Shown here: piece after piece, positions 9,018 to 18,438 of the stretch
Layout of the letters: each line of letters starts with the position of its first letter
Position numbering within the stretch: position 1 is the first letter of the stretch
NCBI GenBank assembly: GCA_945881965.1
Contig: CAMCVS010000007.1
Span: 1 to 64,000 of the forward strand
DNA length: 64,000 nt
Source: Paracoccus haematequi
GTDB lineage: Bacteria; Pseudomonadota; Alphaproteobacteria; Rhodobacterales; Rhodobacteraceae
Reading direction: 5' to 3'
Notes under the pieces: model-generated
What the model was told of the DNA's origin: nothing
What the model saw: only the letters and a program-made list of their open reading frames with translations
Database searches by the model: none
Translations under genes and position numbers: made by a program

Positions 9018-9740
9018 ATGGCGCATGAAGACGAAGACCTGACCGATCTGGATACCCCCGAGGCAGGCGACGAAACCCCGGTCTTGCGGTCACGCGGATT
9101 GCGGTTTCCGATTGACCGCGAGGTATTGCGCCCGCGCATCCGCCAATCGCTGAAGGCCGCGCTGTATGAACGCAAGGAAAGCGATGCCGTCCTGCGGATC
9201 GTCAATGCCAATGATACCGTGATCGAATTGGGCGCGGGCATCGGGTATATGTCCACGCTGATGGCGGTGAAATGCGGCGCAACCGTCCATTCCTTCGAGG
9301 GCAATCCCGGTCTGATCCCCTATATCAAACGGGTTCATGCCGAAAACAACGCCGCGCGCGCCACCATTCACCACGCCCTGATCGGCGAGACGGCGGGCAC
9401 AGCGGATTTCTTTGTGCGGACCAATATCCTGGCCTCATCCATGACCGAAATGGACAGCGAACCGCATGTGTCGGTCGCCAAGGTTGACGTGCGCGCCGCG
9501 CGTGACGTGTTCGCGGCGCTGAAGCCCACGGTGCTGGTCTGCGACATCGAAGGCGCCGAGGCGCAGGTGATCCCCTATCTGCCCCTCGAAGGGGTGCGCG
9601 CGGCGGTGGTCGAATTGCACCCGCAATGGATCGGACAAGCAGGGGTCAAGGCGGTGTTCGACGCCTTTGCGGCGGCCGGGCTGACCTATTTCCCGAAATC
9701 CTCCGAGGCCAAGGTCGTCACCTTTCTGAAAGGCTGGTAG
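9018..9740 (+). CDS. FkbM family methyltransferase
   Basis: 240 residues. 'DTVIELGAGIGYMSTLMAVK' (~65) is the SAM-binding motif I, 'VHSFEGNPGLIPYIKR' motif II, and 'VLVCDIEGAEAQVIPYL' (~170) the DxEG block typical of FkbM O-methyltransferases. The first ~35 residues are acidic and poorly conserved. FkbM enzymes methylate hydroxyl groups, often on sugars. It lies 2 bp after the fusion gene and 6 bp before another glycosyltransferase, so methylation of the same glycan is the simplest reading. Confidence 0.85.
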   Translation: MAHEDEDLTDLDTPEAGDETPVLRSRGLRFPIDREVLRPRIRQSLKAALYERKESDAVLRIVNANDTVIELGAGIGYMSTLMAVKCGATVHSFEGNPGLIPYIKRVHAENNAARATIHHALIGETAGTADFFVRTNILASSMTEMDSEPHVSVAKVDVRAARDVFAALKPTVLVCDIEGAEAQVIPYLPLEGVRAAVVELHPQWIGQAGVKAVFDAFAAAGLTYFPKSSEAKVVTFLKGW

Positions 9741-9746
9741 GCCGCG

Positions 9747-10787
9747 ATGCGCGCGCTTGCGATCCTGTGCCAGCGCAACGAAGGCGCGTTCCTTCTCGAC
9801 TGGATCGCGCATCATCAGGCGGTGGGGTTCACCGATTTCCTCGTCTATTCCAACAGTTGTCAGGATGGCAGCGACACGCTGCTGGACCGGCTGGCGGCGC
9901 GCGGGATCGTCGCGCATGTGCATAACTATGGCCCTTACGACGCGGGCGGCATCCAGTTCACGGCGCTGAAAGACGCCGCAGAACACCCGCTGACGCGCGC
10001 GGCGGACTGGATCCTGCCGCTGGACATCGACGAGTTCGTCAATATTCATGTGGGCGACCGCAGCCTGCCCGCGCTGCTGGCGGCACTGCCGGAGGCGACG
10101 GCAATAACGCTGACATGGCGGCTGTTCGGCAATGGCGGCATCGCGCGTTATGCAGACAATCCGGTGCCGCAGCAATTCACCCGCGCCGCGCCGTCGGTGA
10201 TGGGCTGGCCCTGGCGCGCGGCGATGTTCAAGACGCTTTATGCCAATGACGGCACCTATCGGAAACCCGGTGTGCATCGCCCCCGCGACCCTGATCCGAC
10301 GCGCATCGCCGCCGCGCGGTGGTTCGATGGCGAGGGGCGCGAATTGCCGTCCGAATTTCACACCAAACGGCTGTTCTCGCCCTTTGGCCGCCCCAATCAC
10401 CGGCTGGTGCAATTGAACCATTACCCGCTGGGAGCCATGGAAAGCTATGTGCTGAAGGCCGACCGGGGCCGCGCGGTGCATTCCGATCACCTGCTGGGGT
10501 TGGATTACTGGGTGGAACGGAATTTCAACACCGACGAGGACCGCTCGATCCTGGCGCTGGCCCCGGCGGTGGCCGCGCGGCGCGCGGCGCTGACAGAGGA
10601 CCCGGACACCGCGCGCCTGCACGCCGAAACGGTCGCATGGCGGCATGCGCGGTTCGACGCGCTGATGTTGCAAGAGCCGTTCCGCGCCCTGATGGGACGG
10701 CTGTTGATGACCCCGCCGTCACAGCCCGTGACCCCGGACGCCTTGCGGTTTCTTTATGCCTATGCCAATCGCGCCCGGGATCAGTGA
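9747..10787 (+). CDS. Glycosyltransferase family 2 protein (Glyco_tranf_2_4 type)
   Basis: 346 residues. 'LAILCQRNEGAFLLDWIAHHQAVGFTDFLVYSNSCQDGSD' gives the donor-binding fold, 'WILPLDIDEFVNIHVGD' the DxD motif near residue 92, and 'NHYPLGAMESYVLKADRGR' the C-terminal signature. It is clearly a paralogue of the gene at 4944 and of the C-terminal half of the fusion protein. Last gene of the tight glycan run; a 103-bp gap with a 'CCCCCCGGTGTTTTCG' motif follows before the next gene. Confidence 0.88.
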   Translation: MRALAILCQRNEGAFLLDWIAHHQAVGFTDFLVYSNSCQDGSDTLLDRLAARGIVAHVHNYGPYDAGGIQFTALKDAAEHPLTRAADWILPLDIDEFVNIHVGDRSLPALLAALPEATAITLTWRLFGNGGIARYADNPVPQQFTRAAPSVMGWPWRAAMFKTLYANDGTYRKPGVHRPRDPDPTRIAAARWFDGEGRELPSEFHTKRLFSPFGRPNHRLVQLNHYPLGAMESYVLKADRGRAVHSDHLLGLDYWVERNFNTDEDRSILALAPAVAARRAALTEDPDTARLHAETVAWRHARFDALMLQEPFRALMGRLLMTPPSQPVTPDALRFLYAYANRARDQ

Positions 10788-10890
10788 CTGCGGTCAGACC
10801 CCGAAAACCCCCCGGTGTTTTCGTATTTCCGCCGCAAAGCCCGCTTAGGTAAATCTCCAAAGGTCTGAAAGGCCGCAGAGGATAATGAGC

Positions 10891-11865
10891 ATGGCAGATA
10901 CGCTTGCAGGCATCGACACGCCGATGAACGGCCTTGGCAAGGCCGAATGGGTCGCGCGTCTGGCCGAAGTTGCCGAAACCGAAGGCCATCTGGAACCGCT
11001 GGGCAAGCGCCATCTGGCGACGCTGATCGACGCGGGCCGTATCCTGCTGGTGACGTTTGAAACCATCGCCGGGATTCAGGCGCTGTCCGAGGATGGCCAC
11101 CCCATCGGCTGGGAAATGGTGCGCCGCCACGGCTGGTCGCACCTGTGCCTCGTGTCCGACGGCGACACCTGGTTCCGTGACCGGCAGGTCTGGGCCTATT
11201 TCGACCGGCTGATCGACGATGGTTTCTTCGAGGATTTCGACCGGGTGATTTTTTACGGCGCCGGTCCCTGCGGCTATGCCGCCGCCGCGTTCAGCGTGGC
11301 CGCCCCCGGAGCCCAGGTCATCGCGGTGCAGCCGCAGGCGACGCTGGACCCCCGCGTCACCGAATGGGACGACCGGTTCCGCGATCAGCGGCGGCTGGAT
11401 TTCACCTCGCGCTATGGCTATGCGCCCGACATGCTGGACGCGGCCGAGGCGGGGTTCGTGCTGTATGATCCGCAGGAACAGATGGACGCGATGCATGCCG
11501 CGCTGTTCACCCGCGCCAATGTGCAGAAACTGCGCCTGCGGCACATGGGCGACGCGCTGCAAACCGGCCTTCTGGACATGGACGTGCTGCACCGGCTGTT
11601 CGAACTGGCCGCCGATGGCGAACTGGACTGGCGCAGCTTTGCCGACCTGTTCCGCGCGCGCCGCGACAACCCGGCCTATCTGCGCAACCTGCTGACCGAT
11701 ATGGAAATGCGCGGGCGGCTCTATCACGCGATGCTCTTGGCGCGCAATGTGGTGGGCCGGATGAACGCCCCGCGCATCCGCCGCCGTCTGGAACTGCTGG
11801 AAAAAGCCGCCGCCGAGGGCAAATTCCGCGCGCCCCCCGTGCGGGGCGCATCCGCGCCGCGCTGA
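10891..11865 (+). CDS. Conserved protein of unknown function, alpha/beta-hydrolase-like core
   Basis: 324 residues. AGAGG at 10877-10881 sits 9 nt before ATG 10891 and only 3 nt before the alternative ATG 10885, so the later start is preferred. '[18 protein letters not shown]' (~residue 125) looks like a strand-turn-helix elbow of an alpha/beta hydrolase fold, and '[14 protein letters not shown]' follows. A classical G-x-S-x-G nucleophile is absent; a Cys lies at the turn. Relatives in roseobacters are sometimes labelled phosphoadenosine phosphosulfate reductase, but I see no PAPS-reductase motif. It sits between the glycan cluster and pyrC; function unknown. Confidence 0.7.
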   Translation: MADTLAGIDTPMNGLGKAEWVARLAEVAETEGHLEPLGKRHLATLIDAGRILLVTFETIAGIQALSEDGHPIGWEMVRRHGWSHLCLVSDGDTWFRDRQVWAYFDRLIDDGFFEDFDRVIFYGAGPCGYAAAAFSVAAPGAQVIAVQPQATLDPRVTEWDDRFRDQRRLDFTSRYGYAPDMLDAAEAGFVLYDPQEQMDAMHAALFTRANVQKLRLRHMGDALQTGLLDMDVLHRLFELAADGELDWRSFADLFRARRDNPAYLRNLLTDMEMRGRLYHAMLLARNVVGRMNAPRIRRRLELLEKAAAEGKFRAPPVRGASAPR

Positions 11866-11906
11866 CCCATCTGGTCGCGGCCCGCGCGCCTGTGCTAACA
11901 GGCGGC

Positions 11907-12944
11907 ATGACCCAGACTGTGATCATCCCCCGCCCCGACGACTGGCACCTGCATCTGCGCGATGGCGCGATGTTGCGCGCGGTCCTGCCTGAAACGACGC
12001 GCCATTTCGCCCGCGCGCTGGTGATGCCCAATCTGGTGCCCCCCGTGGTGACGGGCGCGCAGGCCGCCGCATACCGCGACCGCATCCGCGCCGTGCTGCC
12101 GGTGGGGGCCGATTTCACCCCGCTGATGACGCTTTACCTGACCGAGGCGTCAGACGCTGACGATATCGCCCGCGCCCATGCCGATGGCATCATCACGGCG
12201 GTGAAACTCTATCCCGCCGGGGCCACCACCAATTCCCATTCCGGCGTCGCCAATTTCGACGCCGTCCGCCCCGTGCTGGACCGGATGGCCGAGATTGGCC
12301 TGCCCTTGTGTGTGCATGGCGAGGTGACGGACCCTGCGGTGGATATTTTTGACCGCGAGGCGGTGTTCATCGACCGCGTGCTGGACCCGATCCGCCGCGC
12401 CACCCCCGGCCTGCGGGTGGTGATGGAACATATCACCACGCGCAACGGCGCGGATTACGTCCGGTCCGCCGCGACGGGCCTCGCCGCGACCATCACCACG
12501 CATCACCTGATCATCAACCGCAACCACATCCTCGCTGGCGGCATCCGCCCGCATTACTATTGCCTGCCGGTGGCGAAACGCGAAGAACACCGTCTGGCGC
12601 TGGTCACGGCCGCCACCTCGGGCGATCCGCGGTTCTTTCTGGGCACCGACAGCGCCCCCCATACCGACGCCAACAAGGAAACCGCCTGCGGCTGTGCGGG
12701 CTGTTTCACCGCCACCAACACACTGTCGATCCTCGCGCAGGTGTTCGAGGATGCAGGCGCGCTGGACCGTCTGGCGGCCTATGTCGCAGGCCACGGTGCC
12801 GCGTTTTATGGCGTTCCGGTCAACACGGGCACACTGACGTTGATCAAGGGCGAGGCGGTGCCCTACCCCGCGCAGATCATCACTGGCGAGGGCCCCGTGA
12901 CCGTGTTCGACCCGATGATGCCGCTGCATTGGCGCGTGACGTGA
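11907..12944 (+). CDS. pyrC: Dihydroorotase
   Basis: 345 residues, the usual length for the E. coli-type enzyme that cyclises carbamoyl-aspartate to dihydroorotate in pyrimidine synthesis. '[12 protein letters not shown]' gives the metal-binding HxH, '[13 protein letters not shown]' the carbamylated Lys, 'CVHGEV' and 'VVMEHITT' further metal His residues, and 'GTDSAPHT' the catalytic Asp. The frame opens at 11892 but the ATG at 11907 matches the family start. It is followed not by pyrE but by a 489-bp gap and a long AT-rich gene; pyrE comes 3 kb later. Confidence 0.96.
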   Translation: MTQTVIIPRPDDWHLHLRDGAMLRAVLPETTRHFARALVMPNLVPPVVTGAQAAAYRDRIRAVLPVGADFTPLMTLYLTEASDADDIARAHADGIITAVKLYPAGATTNSHSGVANFDAVRPVLDRMAEIGLPLCVHGEVTDPAVDIFDREAVFIDRVLDPIRRATPGLRVVMEHITTRNGADYVRSAATGLAATITTHHLIINRNHILAGGIRPHYYCLPVAKREEHRLALVTAATSGDPRFFLGTDSAPHTDANKETACGCAGCFTATNTLSILAQVFEDAGALDRLAAYVAGHGAAFYGVPVNTGTLTLIKGEAVPYPAQIITGEGPVTVFDPMMPLHWRVT

Positions 12945-13433
12945 TTGGCCGCACTGGCAAAGCGGTCCAAGCCACCCTTGGTTGACAGTTTGTGCATTGC
13001 GCGTTACGCCCAATCGACATTGGCCTGCTGATCCCGGCGGCAACGGTCTGCGGGACATTTAGTCCAGAATGGTTGACCATGAACAAGATTGCGACCGAGC
13101 AGGCCAAAGACATCCCCCGGCATGGCTATTTCGACCTTAGCGGCATTTTTGATGCGATCGGCTTTCTTGGTGACAGGCATGACACCTGCCGCGAATTGCG
13201 CACCCGGATCAAGCCTACGAAGGGCATGCATTCACTGCCGGTGAACGGCGCGGTTAAAGTTCCAGTAAACACGGCAACGCGACCCTGATGATAATGAAGA
13301 CAGAGTTGACGTTGCGTGATTGAAACAGATGTACACACCCAAAAGCCAAACATGGACAAATTGGCTCTTGTTGCACCAACGCTGACGGCCCATTGCACCT
13401 GATAATTCGAAATAGTGAAGGAAACCAGACATC
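12945..13433. other. Intergenic stretch between pyrC and an AT-rich inserted gene
   Basis: No convincing gene. Small open frames on both strands (98 codons plus, 75 codons minus) resemble no family I recognise and lack ribosome-binding sites. Base composition shifts here: GC-rich up to about 13280, clearly AT-richer afterwards, continuing through the next gene. A TTGACA at 12982-12987 could be a -35 box, but no good -10 follows. The composition change marks a likely edge of transferred DNA. Confidence 0.55.
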
Positions 13434-15725
13434 ATGATTAAAATTGAGTTTACAGACAAAATAGTTCCTTCACATGTAAAATCCTGTCCGATGTGCCGGG
13501 CAGAAAGTAAAACCGCCCTTCTGTCAATCAACGACCCATCTTCGGACGTGCCGAACCTGTCGATGTCAAAATGCGATGCTTGCGGCACTTGCTATTTCAC
13601 TGATCCCGACCCGGTGCTCGGATATAACTACTCCGGATTTGAACAAAATTACTGGTATAACTACGTTCAGAATGGCGCCGGTATCAGCGCGATGTTGGAA
13701 CCCATTCTTGCCATTGACCGTCCCCGACAGGGATCACTGCTTGATATCGGATGTGGGTTCGGGTTTGTTCCGCATTTTTGGAACAGCATGAGCTTTGGCG
13801 AGGCTATCGGCCTCGAAATGAGCAGCTATGGAATTGTGGGGGCGGAAAAACTTGGCGTAACCATCGTCCCGAAATATTACAGTGAAGCCGTTGAATTGCA
13901 CGAAAAGCAATTCGACTATGTGTTCAGCAGTGAAGTTATCGAACACGTCGAAGACCCCGAAGCTTTCGTCAAGGAAATTTCCGCCGCACTGACTGACGAT
14001 GGCATATTGATAATGACTACACCCAGCGCCTCAGTGCTGACCCCATCCTCTGATTACCTTGTGTTGCTCGCTACTTTATCGCCCGGATTTCATTTCTTTG
14101 TTTCTTCCGCAGACGCCATGCGGCAGTTACTGCGCCGCTGTGGCTTTGACCATGTCGAAGTAAAGGATGCGGGGCATAGATTGTTCGTGTGGGCGTCCAA
14201 GGTGCCGCTTCCCACCATATTGGAAGGATTCTCTGACTGGCCAATCTATCTGCGTTACCTTGAACAACTTTCAGAAAACTCTGATAACCACGTCGCAGGC
14301 GGCGCTCTCTATCGTGTCGTCAAGGACTCGTTCAATCTCGGAATGTTCGATATCGCCGAACGGCTTTATCCGCGGTTCAAGAAGATCGCGGCAGATTTTT
14401 ACGACTTTGATTTTGACAATGTAGACTACGTCTTGCGGCGGCTGCGGACCAGACCTGCGCTCGATAATCAAGTTTATCCATCGTGGCTTGGCTGCGGCCT
14501 GCTTTACGCGGGCTCAGTAGAGGCGCGGCTTGGCGCAAGCCTTGAACGGCAAATATCTCTGTATTCTGCGGCGATCGAAGTAATGGAACAGGAAATCGAG
14601 CTGGCCGCGCAGTTTGCCGGAGAAGCGGCCTATTTTCTGAAAATCGCAAAGCAGCGGCACAAAGACGTCTTTGCGCAATTGATTGCCCAAGACCCGACAA
14701 CTGCCCCTGACATGAACCATTTTTACATCCTCAAGCATCCGGGCAACCTCAAGGGCCGGGATGTTTGTCTTTACGCCGCCTATGCGCCCAAATCCAAGAT
14801 GACCAAATCAATCCTGGCCGCAGTCAACGCGTTGATTGCGCAGGACATTGATGTGATTTTATGTCTGGCGGTCGAAGACACGACCGCCGACTTTTTTATC
14901 ACAGAGTTTGACGGTCTTGCTGGTGTGATTGTCAGGGAAAACGGGGGCTACGACTTTTCCACCTGGGGGTGTGGCACGCGCCTTCTGCCGGAATGCTTTG
15001 ACGCACGGCGGCTCTTCTTCATCAATGATAGCGTTTTTGTAATGCCCGACCTGTTGCCTACCTTTTTTGAGAAAGTCAGATCGGGCACCGCAGATATCAT
15101 TGCGGCAACTGAATCCTTTCAGCATCAACATCACGTCCAAAGCTACTTTCTGACATTGCAAGGCTCCGCACTGCAATCTGATGCGCTGAAAAATTATTGG
15201 CGAACCATCGAAACTCTCTCTAACAAGAGCGAGGTTGTGCGCGCGCATGAGCTTAAATTACTGGCACGTGCAAAAGAGGACTGGAATCTTGGCGTTCAGT
15301 CTATTTTTGGCATGCAGACGATTTTTCCGCAGGCCGCCTTTGAAGATTATGCGCTGCTGAATATATCCCACACCTACTGGGATTATCTTGTCAGCTGCGG
15401 CTTGCCTTTCGTGAAGGTAGAGCTGTTTCGTGACAATCCGGTCGCCGCGAACATTCTTCATTGGCGAAAAGTTTTTGCTGATCACGGGGCGTCGGTTTCA
15501 GATGCGCTGGAACACATGGCCGCGCCCAGATCAAACAATCCCGATGGTGAACAACCTAGCCAAGACGGGGAGTCAATCCAGACGGAAGCCGCGCCCGCCA
15601 AGCCCAAAGTCCAGAAATCCGAACTTCAGTACGTTTTAAGCGACATCAATCGCGTCAGGCTCAACGCACGGAAAAGAAAGAAGCTTCGGAAGGCCTCCAA
15701 GGATGTTTCCAAAGATGTTTCCTGA
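13434..15725 (+). CDS. SAM methyltransferase fused to rhamnan synthesis F (RgpF) domain
   Basis: 763 residues in three parts. Residues ~19-50 hold two Cys pairs (CPMC and CDAC), a zinc-ribbon-like start. Residues ~95-200 are a class I methyltransferase: 'SLLDIGCGFGFVPHF' (motif I), then 'YVFSSEVIEHVEDPEAF'. Residues ~440-690 match RgpF: 'DVCLYAAYAPKSKM', 'VIVRENGGYDFSTWG', 'RRLFFINDSVFV'. RgpF proteins act in rhamnose-rich polysaccharide assembly. The tail ends in Lys/Arg-rich 'NARKRKKLRKASKDVSKD'. The gene uses AT-richer codons (TTA, ATA) than its neighbours and separates pyrC from pyrE, so horizontal acquisition is likely. Modification and assembly of a surface polysaccharide is inferred from the domains. 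Confidence 0.82.
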   Translation: MIKIEFTDKIVPSHVKSCPMCRAESKTALLSINDPSSDVPNLSMSKCDACGTCYFTDPDPVLGYNYSGFEQNYWYNYVQNGAGISAMLEPILAIDRPRQGSLLDIGCGFGFVPHFWNSMSFGEAIGLEMSSYGIVGAEKLGVTIVPKYYSEAVELHEKQFDYVFSSEVIEHVEDPEAFVKEISAALTDDGILIMTTPSASVLTPSSDYLVLLATLSPGFHFFVSSADAMRQLLRRCGFDHVEVKDAGHRLFVWASKVPLPTILEGFSDWPIYLRYLEQLSENSDNHVAGGALYRVVKDSFNLGMFDIAERLYPRFKKIAADFYDFDFDNVDYVLRRLRTRPALDNQVYPSWLGCGLLYAGSVEARLGASLERQISLYSAAIEVMEQEIELAAQFAGEAAYFLKIAKQRHKDVFAQLIAQDPTTAPDMNHFYILKHPGNLKGRDVCLYAAYAPKSKMTKSILAAVNALIAQDIDVILCLAVEDTTADFFITEFDGLAGVIVRENGGYDFSTWGCGTRLLPECFDARRLFFINDSVFVMPDLLPTFFEKVRSGTADIIAATESFQHQHHVQSYFLTLQGSALQSDALKNYWRTIETLSNKSEVVRAHELKLLARAKEDWNLGVQSIFGMQTIFPQAAFEDYALLNISHTYWDYLVSCGLPFVKVELFRDNPVAANILHWRKVFADHGASVSDALEHMAAPRSNNPDGEQPSQDGESIQTEAAPAKPKVQKSELQYVLSDINRVRLNARKRKKLRKASKDVSKDVS

Positions 15726-16014
15726 GATCCCGCCTCTAATCAATCCTAAGCGCGGCAGACGGCAATTGCCTGTCACGCGTCAGGGGAACGGTATCTGTCG
15801 ATGTCCTAGTGTCGCCATAGGCGGTTTTGCGAACTCAAAACACTCCACTTGACATGGTCAAACGCCCTCGCCCGGTTTATCCACGGGCGGGAACCCCACC
15901 ACCCTGACACCGCGATGTTCCGCCATTGGGGTCGCACCTGATTTCATCTTGCCGGATCTTCTCCCGCCAGGGGCTCCGCGCCCGCCACAACCGCGCCGTT
16001 CAAGGAGGCCCGCC
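15726..16014. other. Upstream region of pyrE
   Basis: 289 bp without a gene. It holds a TTGACA at 15849-15854 that could be a -35 box, a CGCCCG/CGGGCG inverted repeat around 15867-15890 enclosing TTATCCACG (one base from a DnaA box), and AAGGAGG at 16002-16008, a near-perfect ribosome-binding site 6 nt before the pyrE ATG. Confidence 0.45.
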
Positions 16015-16692
16015 ATGATCCCCGCCAGCTACCCCCCGCAAGACGAGATCGCGCGTTTGACCGCCCGCATGCTGTGGGAAATCGGCGCGGTGCATTTCAT
16101 GGAAGACAAGCCGTTCATCTTTGCCTCGGGCCTGCCCTCGCCGGTCTATATCGACTGCCGCAAGTTGATTTCCTATCCCCGTATCCGGTCCACGCTGATG
16201 GATTTCCTGACCTGCACGGTGATGCGCGCGGCGGGGTTCGAGGCGTTCGACAACATCGCAGGCGGCGAGACGGCGGGCATCCCCTTCGCCGCGCTCGTGG
16301 CGGAACGGATGGGCCTGCCCATGACCTATGTGCGCAAGAAACCCAAGGGCTACGGCCGCAACGCCCGCATCGAGGGGGCGATGACGGAAGGCCAGCGGGT
16401 GCTTCTGGTCGAGGATCTGACCACCGACGGCGGGTCTAAACTTTCGTTCGTGGACGCGATCCGGGACACCGGGGCCACCTGCGGGCATACGGCGGTGATC
16501 TTTTACTACGGCATCTTCCCGCAGACCGTGCCGGCCTTGCGCGCCCACGGGATCGACCTGCATTACCTCTGCACCTGGTGGGATGTGTTGGCCGAGGCCA
16601 AGGCGCAGGGCCGGTTCGCCCCCGCGACGCTCGCCGAGGTCGAAGGCTTTCTCACCGACCCCGACGGATGGCGCGCGCGCCACACGGGCTGA
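16015..16692 (+). CDS. pyrE: Orotate phosphoribosyltransferase
   Basis: 225 residues from ATG 16015, chosen because AAGGAGG sits just upstream; the open frame begins at 15949. The enzyme joins orotate to PRPP to give OMP. '[19 protein letters not shown]' is the family start, '[19 protein letters not shown]' the flexible catalytic loop with Lys/Arg residues, and '[18 protein letters not shown]' the PRPP-binding motif. Works with pyrC, which lies 3 kb upstream beyond the inserted gene. dnaB follows on the same strand after 179 bp. Confidence 0.96.
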   Translation: MIPASYPPQDEIARLTARMLWEIGAVHFMEDKPFIFASGLPSPVYIDCRKLISYPRIRSTLMDFLTCTVMRAAGFEAFDNIAGGETAGIPFAALVAERMGLPMTYVRKKPKGYGRNARIEGAMTEGQRVLLVEDLTTDGGSKLSFVDAIRDTGATCGHTAVIFYYGIFPQTVPALRAHGIDLHYLCTWWDVLAEAKAQGRFAPATLAEVEGFLTDPDGWRARHTG

Positions 16693-16871
16693 TTTCCGCG
16701 CAGGAATTTCACGTCGCGCCACTTGCACGATCACAACATCTGCAATGCGGATGGTGCCGGACCCCCATCTGTGGTAGGAAAAACTTACCCACAGGTTAAC
16801 CCCCCGAAACATACCATTTGCCTGATCAGGCGCGCGCAGTCTATGCGACAGCCCCACGAAGGGGACATGAG

Positions 16872-18356
16872 ATGAACGAGATTGCACCGATTCAGCCGGG
16901 TGTCGCCGCGCCCGATACCTTCCCGCATTCCATAGAGGCTGAACAACAGCTTCTGGGCGCGGTGCTGACCAACAACGATCTGTATGACCGCATCGCGGCC
17001 ATCATCAACGGGCGGCATTTCTATGACCCCGTCCATGCCCGGATCTGGGAGGTCGCCGCCACCCGCATCGCTAAGAATGCGCTGGCCTCGCCGGTGACGC
17101 TGAAATCCTTTTTTGACGATGACCCCGGCCTGCGCGAACTGGGCGGCCCCGCCTATCTTGCGCGCCTTGCGGGGGCGGCGATTTCGGCCTATGCGGTGCG
17201 CGAATACGCGCAACTGATCCATGATCTGGCGATCCGGCGCGAGTTGATCGCGCTGGGGCAGGATATCTCGGCCAAGGCCCGCCGCGTCGAAGTCAATTCC
17301 GAGCCCTCTGAGCAGATCGTCGAGGCGGAACAGAAACTCTACAAACTGTCCGAACAGGGCTCGACCAGCACCGGGTTTCAGTCCTTCGTCAATGCGCTGA
17401 CAGCGGCGGTCAAAAACGCCAACGCGGCCTATGAACGCGACGGCGGCATGGCGGGGCTGGCGACCGGGCTGATTGATCTGGACAAGAAACTGGGGGGCTT
17501 GCACCGGTCCGACCTTTTGATCCTTGCGGGACGACCGTCGATGGGCAAGACGTCGCTGGCCACCAACATGGCCTTCAACATCGCCAAGGCCTATCGCCGG
17601 GGCCGCCTGCCCGATGGCAGTGAAGGCGCGGTGGATGGCGGCGTGGTGGGCTTTTTCAGCCTGGAAATGTCGTCCGAACAGCTTGCCGCCCGCGTCCTGT
17701 CCGAGGCCGCCGAAATCCCGTCGGAACAGATCCGGCGCGGCGACATGACCGAAGCCGAGTTCCGCCGCTTTCTGGACGCCGCCAAGACGCTGGAATCCTG
17801 CCCGCTGTATATCGACGACACCCCTGCCCTGCCGATCTCGCAACTTGCCGCCCGCGCGCGGCGGCTGAAACGCACCCATGGGCTGGACGCGCTGTTTGTC
17901 GATTACCTGCAACTGGTGCGCCCTGCCACCGCGCGCGACAGCCGCGTCAACGAGGTCAGCGAGATCACACAGGGGCTGAAAGCGATTGCCAAGGAACTCG
18001 ATGTGCCCGTCGTCGCCCTGTCGCAGTTGTCGCGCGCCGTCGAATCCCGCGAGGACAAGCGCCCGCAACTGTCTGACTTGCGCGAATCCGGCTCGATCGA
18101 ACAGGACGCCGACGTGGTGATGTTCGTCTTCCGCGAGGAATATTATGTCGAACGCGAAAAGCCGTCGGATGACGCGCTGGACAAGATGGCGGCCTGGCAA
18201 CAGCGAATGGAGAACCTGCATGGCAAGGCCGAGGTGATCATCGGCAAACAGCGCCACGGCCCCATCGGCAGCGTGGACCTGAGTTTCGAGGGCAAATTCA
18301 CCCGCTTCGGCAATCTGGTGCGCGCCTGGCAACAGGACACGGGCGGGCGGTTCTGA
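16872..18356 (+). CDS. dnaB: Replicative DNA helicase DnaB
   Basis: 494 residues from ATG 16872, preceded by 'GAAGGGGAC'. The N-terminal domain 'FPHSIEAEQQLLGAVLTNN' is the DnaB primase-interaction domain. The RecA-like C-terminal domain has Walker A 'LAGRPSMGKTSLATNMA' (~217), Walker B 'DALFVDYLQLV' and 'LSQLSRAVESREDKRP' (arginine-rich motif). 'ADVVMFVFREEYY' and 'AEVIIGKQRHGP' close the family pattern. It is the ring helicase of the replication fork. A TTACCCACA (one base from a DnaA box) lies at 16785-16793 in its leader. Confidence 0.97.
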   Translation: MNEIAPIQPGVAAPDTFPHSIEAEQQLLGAVLTNNDLYDRIAAIINGRHFYDPVHARIWEVAATRIAKNALASPVTLKSFFDDDPGLRELGGPAYLARLAGAAISAYAVREYAQLIHDLAIRRELIALGQDISAKARRVEVNSEPSEQIVEAEQKLYKLSEQGSTSTGFQSFVNALTAAVKNANAAYERDGGMAGLATGLIDLDKKLGGLHRSDLLILAGRPSMGKTSLATNMAFNIAKAYRRGRLPDGSEGAVDGGVVGFFSLEMSSEQLAARVLSEAAEIPSEQIRRGDMTEAEFRRFLDAAKTLESCPLYIDDTPALPISQLAARARRLKRTHGLDALFVDYLQLVRPATARDSRVNEVSEITQGLKAIAKELDVPVVALSQLSRAVESREDKRPQLSDLRESGSIEQDADVVMFVFREEYYVEREKPSDDALDKMAAWQQRMENLHGKAEVIIGKQRHGPIGSVDLSFEGKFTRFGNLVRAWQQDTGGRF

Positions 18357-18438
18357 AAATCGGGCAAAGGGTGCGCCGCGTGGCCAGATTACAGTGATGT
18401 GACTGGACAGACGGCAACGCGCCGCGCACTTTTGCCCC

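Noticed and set aside
10797-10832. Fourth full copy of the dispersed stem-loop repeat
   Set aside because: The CCCCCCGGTGTTTTCG part resembles the tail of copy 1, but no G/C stem-loop precedes it, so it is mentioned only as a possible partial copy.
12992-13288. 98-codon plus-strand frame in the pyrC downstream gap, overlapped by a 75-codon minus-strand frame
   Set aside because: No recognisable family, no ribosome-binding site, and the composition boundary runs through it. A transposase remnant was considered but no motif supports it.
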